From NCBI GenBank assembly GCA_023411775.1, contig JAEYOL010000076.1:1-19044 (forward strand): a DNA stretch of 19,044 nucleotides. Reading direction: 5' to 3'. The notes beneath the pieces are model-generated. The model searched no databases, was not told the origin of the DNA, and saw only the letters and a program-made list of their open reading frames with translations. This DNA comes from Bacteroidota bacterium. Its GTDB lineage: Bacteria; Bacteroidota; Bacteroidia; Chitinophagales; Chitinophagaceae. Below, in pieces: positions 13,168-19,044 of this stretch (the stretch's first letter is position 1; each line of letters opens with the position of its first letter). The position numbers were made by a program, and so were the translations under genes.

Positions 13168-15702
13168 ATGCGCTTTTTCTTTTCTTATATTTTATTTCTC
13201 GTATTTTTTACAACTGATAGCTTCGCACAACCGACTCGTGATTCCATTACAGTCCCGGCCACAACGGAATTTCGGATCAGCAAATCAAGAACTTTCTGGA
13301 TGGGTGCCAACTATCGCCGGGAGTGGACTACACCGATCCGTGTACCGGTAATAAATATAAAAGCTGAAGGACTTGAGCCCGTAAAACGTGGGGGTGGCAA
13401 GCAAACCCGCTCACTGAGGTTAGAAGATGCCGATGGTAAAGAGTATAATTTCCGGTCGATACGAAAATTCATTACCAGTAAAACCCTACCCGGCGACCTT
13501 GAAAGCGAGGCGGCAAAAGACCTGGTCTCTGACGGCATTTCGGCTTCATATCCCTACTCTGCTTTATCAATGCCTGTGCTGGCAGAAGCCGTAGACGTAC
13601 CCTATCTCAAATCACATTTAGTTTATATACCCGATGATCCTGCCCTCGGCGAGCATCGTAAAGATTTTGGTAACCTGATTGCTTATTTGGAGGAAAAAAT
13701 TCCCGATTCTGTTAAAAAAGACTATGATACGGAAGATGTGATTGAAAAATTAATAGAAGATAATTCCAATACCGTAGACCAGGAAGCCGTGCTGCGGGCA
13801 CGCATACTGGATATGTTTGTGATGGACTTCGACCGGCATGAAGGGCAATGGGAATGGGGCGCTATTGACCAGGGGAAAGGGAAACAATTTTACCCGATCC
13901 CGAAAGACCGCGACCAGGCATTTTATACCAACGAAGGCGTGATCCCGCATATCGTGCAATGGCCCTGGCTGGTGCCCCAGCTGGAGGGATTAAAATCCAA
14001 AACCAAAAACATAAAACGTTTCAATTTTGCCGCCCGAAACTTTGACCGTTTTTTCCTGAACCAGCTTACTGAACAGGATTGGCAAAATATCACTTCAGTC
14101 TTCCTTTCCAGGATGGTCGACACCGTAATCGAAAATGCTTTAAAGGAACAACCAGCAGAGATCAGAGATATCTCGGGACCAAAAATAGTGAGCACGCTTA
14201 AAGAAAGACGCAAATACCTTGCTGACGATGTGATGGAATACTACCGGTTCCTCGCCGAGGCCGTTGACATCACTGCCAGTGATAATGATGAAATAATTAA
14301 CGTGACTCGATATGACGATGGGTCGGTCAACCTGCTGGTTTCTGATATGTCTTCGAATGATACCGTTTACCATAGAAAGTTCGATGCCCAGGACACTAAA
14401 GAGATCAGGATATATGGCTTTGGTGGTAAGGACAGGTTCGTTGTCAGTGGCAACAATGATAAGATCAAGATCCGGATGATTGGGGGAAAAGGCGAAGATC
14501 ATTTTGAAAACAGCGCGGATTCTGAAGGAGCTATCGTGTATGATGATCGGGATGGCAATAATACATTTAGTGGAAAGTTCAAGCAAAAGTTGCGGCATGA
14601 CAGTATAGCCAATCATTTCGATCCACTGTACTACCAATATAATAAAGTCATTCCCTTTATCTCGGTTGGATATAATCCTGATGATGGAGTTTTCCTGGGT
14701 GGATGGATGAAAATCATTCATCACGGATTTCGAAAAACACCCTATAAAAACAGTCACTCAATTACCCTTAACCATGCATTGGCCACGCGTGCTTTCAACA
14801 TTCGTTACAATGCAGAGTTTATAAGTGTGATCGGCAATAAAACCGACCTGTTGATAGAAGCCGATGTCAAATCCCCACATGTGCCCAATTTTTTTGGCTA
14901 CGGTCCTTCTACCGTATATGATAAATCAAAGCCAGGTAAATTCAGGTATTACCGGACAAGATATAACCTCGGAGATTTCGCGATTGAACTACGCAGAAAT
15001 TTTTCTGAAAAAGTATTCATGACCCTCGGCCCCAGCTTCCAGTTCTTTAAAATGGATTCCTCTGAATCCTATAATAGGAAACGTTTTATAGGTCAGGAAA
15101 TTCCACCGGGCCTCGATCCTACCCGTGCTTTTTCAAAACAACTTTATGCCGGCGGACGCTTTACCCTGACAGCCGATACACGTGACAATAAATCTCTAAC
15201 GGGAAATGGAATTTACTGGCAAACAGCCGTTCGACATTTCTCTGGTCTGAATGCCGCCAGCTATGACGTGACACAGGTAAACTCGGATTTCAGTTTTTAT
15301 ATCCCACTGATTGAAAAAGTGCTGGTTTTCGCCAACCGCACCGGCGGCGGTCATAATTTCGGCGACTTTGAAATACATCAGGCGCAATACCTGGGCAATG
15401 ATGACCACCTGCGCGGTTACCGCAAATACCGGTTTGCAGGGAAGACTAAACTTTATAATAATATGGAGTTACGCTGGCGCATTTCCAGCTTTAAGACTTA
15501 CCTGTTTCCCGGATCATTTGGCATGCATGCGTTTTTTGACGTAGGCAGAGTATGGGCTGATAATGATGATAACGAGAAATGGGCAAAGGGCTACGGCGGC
15601 GGGATCTGGTTTGCACCATTTAACCGTGCTGTGCTCACCATCAGTTATGCCGCTTCGAAAGAAGACAGGATGCCACTTGTAAGCCTGGGATGGAGTTTTT
15701 AA
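13168..15702 (+). CDS. Outer-membrane barrel protein with N-terminal CotH/HipA-like kinase-fold region
   Basis: An 844-residue protein starting with a signal peptide (MRFFFSYILFLVFFTTDSFA, cleavage near 20/21). Residues about 60-255 look like an atypical kinase fold of the CotH/HipA type. RGGGKQTRSLRLEDADGKEY (74-93) resembles the nucleotide-binding strands. SMPVLAEAVDVPYLKSHLVY (134-153) resembles the helix and strand that follow. DFDRHEGQWEW (220-230) resembles a catalytic loop, and FYPIPKDRDQAFY (241-253) a metal-binding DxD segment. Residues 405-470 are rich in Gly and Asp (YGFGGKDRF, MIGGKGEDHF, VYDDRDGNNTFSG). From about 490 to the C-terminus lies an Omp85-like barrel ending in MPLVSLGWSF, with a terminal Phe as in barrel proteins. 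Related Bacteroidota proteins, as I recall, carry an extra N-terminal metallophosphatase domain that is absent here. It is the only plus-strand gene. Confidence 0.8.
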   Translation: MRFFFSYILFLVFFTTDSFAQPTRDSITVPATTEFRISKSRTFWMGANYRREWTTPIRVPVINIKAEGLEPVKRGGGKQTRSLRLEDADGKEYNFRSIRKFITSKTLPGDLESEAAKDLVSDGISASYPYSALSMPVLAEAVDVPYLKSHLVYIPDDPALGEHRKDFGNLIAYLEEKIPDSVKKDYDTEDVIEKLIEDNSNTVDQEAVLRARILDMFVMDFDRHEGQWEWGAIDQGKGKQFYPIPKDRDQAFYTNEGVIPHIVQWPWLVPQLEGLKSKTKNIKRFNFAARNFDRFFLNQLTEQDWQNITSVFLSRMVDTVIENALKEQPAEIRDISGPKIVSTLKERRKYLADDVMEYYRFLAEAVDITASDNDEIINVTRYDDGSVNLLVSDMSSNDTVYHRKFDAQDTKEIRIYGFGGKDRFVVSGNNDKIKIRMIGGKGEDHFENSADSEGAIVYDDRDGNNTFSGKFKQKLRHDSIANHFDPLYYQYNKVIPFISVGYNPDDGVFLGGWMKIIHHGFRKTPYKNSHSITLNHALATRAFNIRYNAEFISVIGNKTDLLIEADVKSPHVPNFFGYGPSTVYDKSKPGKFRYYRTRYNLGDFAIELRRNFSEKVFMTLGPSFQFFKMDSSESYNRKRFIGQEIPPGLDPTRAFSKQLYAGGRFTLTADTRDNKSLTGNGIYWQTAVRHFSGLNAASYDVTQVNSDFSFYIPLIEKVLVFANRTGGGHNFGDFEIHQAQYLGNDDHLRGYRKYRFAGKTKLYNNMELRWRISSFKTYLFPGSFGMHAFFDVGRVWADNDDNEKWAKGYGGGIWFAPFNRAVLTISYAASKEDRMPLVSLGWSF

Positions 15703-15724
15703 GAACACAAGTATATTCTAAAAT

Positions 15725-15861
15725 CTTCGTGTCCCCGTTTACCCTTCGTTCTCAAAGAGATTAACTGACCACGGCCAACACTGCGAGCACAGCGAGATTT
15801 CGTCAATTGCTCCGGTCCTCCGTGTTCGCCATCGTGTCCTTTGTGTCCATAAATTTTTACC
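15725..15861. repeat. Degenerate GTGTCC-type palindromic intergenic repeat
   Basis: The convergent gap contains several short related units on the plus strand: CTTCGTGTC (15725-15733), CCTTCGTTCTC (15743-15753), CTCCGTGTTCGCC (15818-15830), ATCGTGTCC (15831-15839) and TTTGTGTCC (15840-15848). An opposite-orientation part, GACCACGGCCAACACTGCGA followed by GCACAGCGAG, lies at 15767-15796. This two-armed pattern matches a widespread intergenic repeat of the form ACACAGAGG...CTCTGTGT seen in many bacteria, here much decayed. No open reading frame or transposase is associated with it. Gene ends on both sides suggest it may act as a transcriptional boundary, but that is inference. Confidence 0.5.
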
Positions 15862-15900
15862 TCAAGGTCAACTCTATGATCTATAACTCTCGGCACTAAT

Positions 15901-16794
15901 CTATTTGTCCCATTGAAGCAATACGTTCGCAAGTGTCATATCAACTGTCTTGAGATAATTGCCGAGCGCTTCATCATCCATCACATCCGAGTTTGCTTTA
16001 AGTGCAGCCCACAGTCTTTTCAAAACCTGCATTCCGCCGGTATCATAAATTTCAGCAGCCGCGACGTGCCAGCGACTCTGGTACCAGCCATAGTTACGGG
16101 GATGTTTTGAGCCTATTTCAAAATATTTTTCTTCAAGATCTTTAAGACTGGTATATAAAAAACCCTCGGTGCCTCCAGCCACGACCATGCGGGGGAAGAT
16201 CACCAAAGCAGGTAATAAGCCGGGAACTTTTTCCGCAATGAATGTGTGCAACAGGATATTACTGAAAAGTTCGCCCATCCATTTCCGCTGCATCGTGAGA
16301 CCCGCCTGGAAATGAAACGCATGACCCAGTTCATGCAAGGCGAGAAGGTCGAAAAAAGGCTGCATACTAAATTCCCCCTGCCCGGATGAATAGGCAGATT
16401 TAACCTGTTCACGCAAATCAGCCGGCATCTTGTCAAGAGGTGGTAGAAAGCTTTTCCAGAACGCATTATCTTCTGCCGCCACGATCAGGAACTTGTTCTT
16501 TTCATTATAATGCGGCATACCATAAACTAATGGATCGACAGTATAGGTTTCCCAGTCCTTTTCATTTAAAACCAGCAGCGTGATAGACGGCTTAAAGTTG
16601 AGTAAAGCCTTGTGAAAATCGATGGCCTTTTCTACCAGTGAAGCGATGCTTCCTGCCCGTTGTTGATTCCCATCACTAAAGTATACTGTGAAAGATGGGC
16701 CTTGCAATTTCTGAAGTGAATCTAAAGACTGGCCCCTACCCTGCGATACCATCACCACAAGAGTTAACACTGAGAAAAAGAATTTCTGCTGCAT
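15901..16794 (-). CDS. Secreted gluzincin-type zinc metallopeptidase, HELGH motif
   Basis: A 297-residue protein of unknown subfamily. The signal peptide is MQQKFFFSVLTLVVMVSQGRG (cleavage near 22), so it should act in the periplasm or outside the cell. The zinc site is HELGH at 154-158 within FFDLLALHELGHAFHFQAG, with Glu175 (KWMGELFSN) 17 residues on as the likely third ligand, the gluzincin pattern. A beta-rich N-terminal part (PSFTVYFSDG 33-42; ITLLVLNEKDW 71-81) resembles peptidase MA-like domains. Substrate unknown. The ATG at 16792-16794 is preferred; a TTG seven codons upstream is the longer option. It lies 64 bases after an AraC gene on the same strand and is convergent with the barrel gene to its left. 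Confidence 0.8.
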   Translation of the reverse strand: MQQKFFFSVLTLVVMVSQGRGQSLDSLQKLQGPSFTVYFSDGNQQRAGSIASLVEKAIDFHKALLNFKPSITLLVLNEKDWETYTVDPLVYGMPHYNEKNKFLIVAAEDNAFWKSFLPPLDKMPADLREQVKSAYSSGQGEFSMQPFFDLLALHELGHAFHFQAGLTMQRKWMGELFSNILLHTFIAEKVPGLLPALVIFPRMVVAGGTEGFLYTSLKDLEEKYFEIGSKHPRNYGWYQSRWHVAAAEIYDTGGMQVLKRLWAALKANSDVMDDEALGNYLKTVDMTLANVLLQWDK

Positions 16795-16858
16795 AAATAA
16801 AGATTTAAAACACAAACCTCTTTATAACAGAGTAAAATTAATTGTACGAAAACGACAT

Positions 16859-17683
16859 TTATAGCCGCATGGAAGCCTGCATGCGGAGAGGTATATTTTG
16901 CAGTTCTTTTTCTAGAACCCCGGGTGCGGTACCGGCGAATTCTTTAAAATCACGAATAAAATGAGCCTGGTCGAAATACCCACACTCATAAGCGATACTT
17001 GTCCAGCTTATTTCCGGAAATCGTTCCCGTAAACGATACGCTTTTGAAAAACGAACTAATCGCGCATAAGTCTTTGGTGACACACCCACACGTTCCTTGC
17101 TCACCCGTTCAAATTGGCGAAGACTAAGACAAGCCAAAGATGCGATTTGCTCAATGTCAATATTTCCTCCCAGCCGCAACATTTCAAGCATCGCGTTATC
17201 AAAAGGCAGCGCCTTTTTTAAATTACTGGCTTTACCCAACAAAAACTGCTCGATCACGTCCCTGATCGCGTCGAAATCAAGTGCCTCCTGCAATCTTTCG
17301 TTCACCTCCCTCATTTCCTTTCCAAAAATATCTGCGGCATCACAACTTCCGTCCATCATCTCAGCCATGGAAAAGCCCAATAAACGATACATTCCGCCTG
17401 GATGAAATCCTACCCGTACCGCCTTATGACTCCTGTTTACATCCAGCCTCACGCTGCCGGACTGCAAGCCTACCAAAACACTGCGAGGTTGTAAAACAAA
17501 AAGATCAGTGCCCTCTTTCTGGACACTGATCAGATCATTGATATAAAAAAATAGTGAATGTTGTGGAGTAGGCGGGTAACAAACTACAGTTGGAACATCT
17601 GCCGGAACTTCAGCCTGTACAACCATAATACAGTTGACAAACTCCTGTAACAGTATATGCGGTGTATAAAACTGTGTGATCAT
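16859..17683 (-). CDS. AraC family transcriptional regulator
   Basis: A 274-residue regulator. The N-terminal region (1-120) is of the DUF6597-type, with VRVGFHPGGMYRLLGFSMAE at 89-108 as its signature. The C-terminal AraC domain (about 160-262) has HTH1 around DIEQIASLACLSLRQFERV (176-194) and HTH2 around SWTSIAYECGYFDQAHFIRD (226-245), followed by FKEFAGTAPG. The ATG at 17681-17683 is preferred over an in-frame TTG at 17716, because a 16-bp palindrome immediately precedes it and the family start MITQFYTP fits. The gene follows the efflux outer-membrane protein gene by 51 bases, so it may be co-transcribed with and control the efflux operon. Ligand unknown. Confidence 0.9.
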   Translation of the reverse strand: MITQFYTPHILLQEFVNCIMVVQAEVPADVPTVVCYPPTPQHSLFFYINDLISVQKEGTDLFVLQPRSVLVGLQSGSVRLDVNRSHKAVRVGFHPGGMYRLLGFSMAEMMDGSCDAADIFGKEMREVNERLQEALDFDAIRDVIEQFLLGKASNLKKALPFDNAMLEMLRLGGNIDIEQIASLACLSLRQFERVSKERVGVSPKTYARLVRFSKAYRLRERFPEISWTSIAYECGYFDQAHFIRDFKEFAGTAPGVLEKELQNIPLRMQASMRL

Positions 17684-17684
17684 G

Positions 17685-17700
17685 TACTGATATAACAGTA
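17685..17700. promoter_or_regulatory. Palindrome just upstream of the AraC start codon
   Basis: TACTG-ATATAA-CAGTA is a perfect inverted repeat with 5-base arms, one base upstream of the ATG. It covers the ribosome binding region, so a bound protein or hairpin could limit expression, for example in autoregulation. Short and AT-rich, so it may be chance. Confidence 0.3.
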
Positions 17701-17734
17701 ATATACGAAAAATCAAAGACAGGTTTCCTCCAAA

Positions 17735-19044
17735 CTACTTCCAGCCACCGCCAAGTGATCTGTACAACTCAACCATCGCTCCGAGTTGCTCCCGCCGGAT
17801 GGCCGCAAGGTTTAACTCAGCCTGCAGTGCGTTTCCCTGTGCAGTGATCACTTCAAGATAGTTGGCCAGGTCACTTCTGAACAACAGCTGTGCATTAGAG
17901 ACGGCCTGTCGAAGGGTGTCAACCTGGTTACCAGCGATCTGCTCCTGCTCTTCAAGTTTCTCAACCGAAACCAATGCATTTGCAACCTCACCCGTAGCAT
18001 TTAAAACAGATTGCCTGAACCTGATCACAGCCTCTTCCCTTTCGAGTTTGGCAGTTTCGAATGCTGTTTTTAATTGGCGTCTTTTAAAAATTGGTTGCGC
18101 AATCGTTCCGGCCGCCAGTCCGAATAAAGAATTGGGAATATTGAACCAGTTACTGGCTTTGAATGATTCGATACCACCACCTGCAGTTATATTGAGTGCC
18201 GGGTACATATTTGCCTGCGCAATACCTACACGGGTATTGGCCACCTGCAAGGCGAGTTCCTGCGAACGTACGTCGGGTCGGCGTGCTACCATGGAGACGG
18301 GCAAACCTGCAGACAGGTTTTCATTCATCTTCAATTCATCCAGGAGAACGCTCCGGTTGACCCGCCCAGGTAATTGCCCCGTTAAAACCTGTAGGGCATT
18401 CTCCTGGATCGCTATATTTTGTTCAAACTGCGGAATAAGCAGGGCCGTCGACTGCTTTTGTGATTCGGCCTGTTGAACAGCCAGTGAATTGCCAATGCCC
18501 GCATCTTTTAATAACCGTGTCGCAATCAAAAATGAGTCGCTCAGCAACAAATTCTTTTTTGCCATCTCCAACTGTTTATCGAGCATCAGCAGGTTGAAGA
18601 ATCCCTGTGCGATACTTGCCACGAGTTGGGTTTGCACTGCTTTCGCGCCTTCGTAGCTTCTGAGGTACTCCGTTAAAACCACTTCCTTCTGCCCTCTTAT
18701 CTTTCCCCATATATCGGCTTCCCAGGAAAGATTGAGACTGGCGGAATAATTTTCAACATAGCTTTTCCCGAGAAAACTCTTCAGACTAATACCGTTGAGA
18801 CTATTATCGGATGGCCGGCTGATATTGCCGCCAATACGAAGATCGAGTTCGGGCAACTGTAGCGCTTTGGCCTGTTTCAATTGCTGGCCGGCTATATCAA
18901 TTCTCTTTACGGCCATCAACAGGTCGTGATTGTATTGAATACCTTTTTCAATCAGGCCCTGCAATGTGGGGTCAGTAAATAAACTTCTGCAGTCGCGGTC
19001 AGCAATGCTGCTGGTATCCGCATTGCTGACCGTACCAAATTGCC
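17735..19044 (-). CDS. TolC/NodT-type RND efflux outer membrane protein (5' end outside window)
   Basis: The visible 435 codons run open to the right edge, so the start and the signal peptide or lipobox lie outside the window. This is an outer membrane factor of the OprM/NodT type, the exit duct of a tripartite RND drug or metal efflux pump. Marks include the entry segment SLFTDPTLQGLIEKGIQYNH, LNLSWEADIWGKIRG, SMVARRPDVRSQELALQVAN, VGIAQANMYPALNITAGGG, and the C-terminal LFRSDLANYLEVITAQGNAL and LYRSLGGGWK. Two OEP repeats are present in the usual order. The internal TTG near 18964 is not a start, because the frame continues upstream with family-typical sequence. By rule, the membrane fusion protein and RND transporter genes should lie further right. 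An AraC gene follows 51 bases downstream. Confidence 0.93.
   Translation of the reverse strand, partial: QFGTVSNADTSSIADRDCRSLFTDPTLQGLIEKGIQYNHDLLMAVKRIDIAGQQLKQAKALQLPELDLRIGGNISRPSDNSLNGISLKSFLGKSYVENYSASLNLSWEADIWGKIRGQKEVVLTEYLRSYEGAKAVQTQLVASIAQGFFNLLMLDKQLEMAKKNLLLSDSFLIATRLLKDAGIGNSLAVQQAESQKQSTALLIPQFEQNIAIQENALQVLTGQLPGRVNRSVLLDELKMNENLSAGLPVSMVARRPDVRSQELALQVANTRVGIAQANMYPALNITAGGGIESFKASNWFNIPNSLFGLAAGTIAQPIFKRRQLKTAFETAKLEREEAVIRFRQSVLNATGEVANALVSVEKLEEQEQIAGNQVDTLRQAVSNAQLLFRSDLANYLEVITAQGNALQAELNLAAIRREQLGAMVELYRSLGGGWK

Noticed and set aside
14140..14757. 205-codon open frame on the minus strand
   Set aside because: It lies wholly inside the 844-residue barrel gene on the other strand; its translation has no recognisable domain and looks like an antisense shadow.
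15703..15900. CRISPR array or tandem repeat array
   Set aside because: The short units are irregular in spacing and sequence and lack spacer structure; they fit a decayed intergenic repeat better.
17862..18476. 204-codon open frame on the plus strand
   Set aside because: Antisense to the TolC/NodT gene, whose family motifs run through this whole stretch; no independent protein features.
18962..18964. TTG as the start of the TolC/NodT gene
   Set aside because: The frame stays open to the right edge and the upstream residues match the conserved entry region of the family, so the gene is truncated by the window.

Overview
The window looks like chromosomal DNA from a Bacteroidota species, most likely of the Chitinophagaceae type. 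The evidence is the repertoire (YceI, DoxX, short Crp/Fnr regulators, a class III DOPA-type dioxygenase, BamA-like barrels, PAP2/vanadium haloperoxidase lipoprotein, NodT-type efflux protein), exact matches to the Bacteroidota -7 box TAnnTTTG upstream of several genes, and few clear Shine-Dalgarno sequences. The genus is an inference. No rRNA, tRNA, CRISPR array, transposase or phage gene was seen. Coding is dense and almost entirely on the minus strand; only one gene (13168-15702) is on the plus strand. No gene-free stretch exceeds 300 bases.

Layout from left to right: (1) 1-596, the start of a classical SDR oxidoreductase that runs off the left edge. (2) 724-3380, a tight four-gene minus-strand operon read as NADPH/F420-type reductase, YceI, DoxX, DOPA-type extradiol dioxygenase, which suggests small redox and aromatic/lipophilic metabolite handling. 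(3) 3482-5383, a type II NADH dehydrogenase followed by a Crp/Fnr regulator. A perfect FNR-like palindrome (TTGAC-N4-GTCAA) lies between the regulator gene and the four-gene operon. (4) 5525-6976, cardiolipin synthase. (5) 7203-9327, a methyltransferase followed by a lipoprotein of the vanadium-haloperoxidase/PAP2 family, closed by a strong intrinsic terminator. (6) 9428-11098, an AraC regulator and a second SDR. (7) 11161-15702, two divergent outer-membrane proteins: a POTRA-plus-barrel protein and an 844-residue protein that appears to join a CotH/HipA-like kinase fold to an outer-membrane barrel. (8) 15703-15900, a convergent gap with a decayed GTGTCC-type intergenic repeat. (9) 15901-19044, a secreted HELGH metallopeptidase, an AraC regulator, and a TolC/NodT outer-membrane efflux protein that runs off the right edge.

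Functional links: the respiratory NADH dehydrogenase and Crp/Fnr pair may control the adjacent redox operon. Much of the right half concerns the cell envelope (two barrels, a secreted peptidase, an efflux outer-membrane channel). The most unusual items are the kinase-fold/barrel protein with its divergent partner, and the regulator/palindrome pair.
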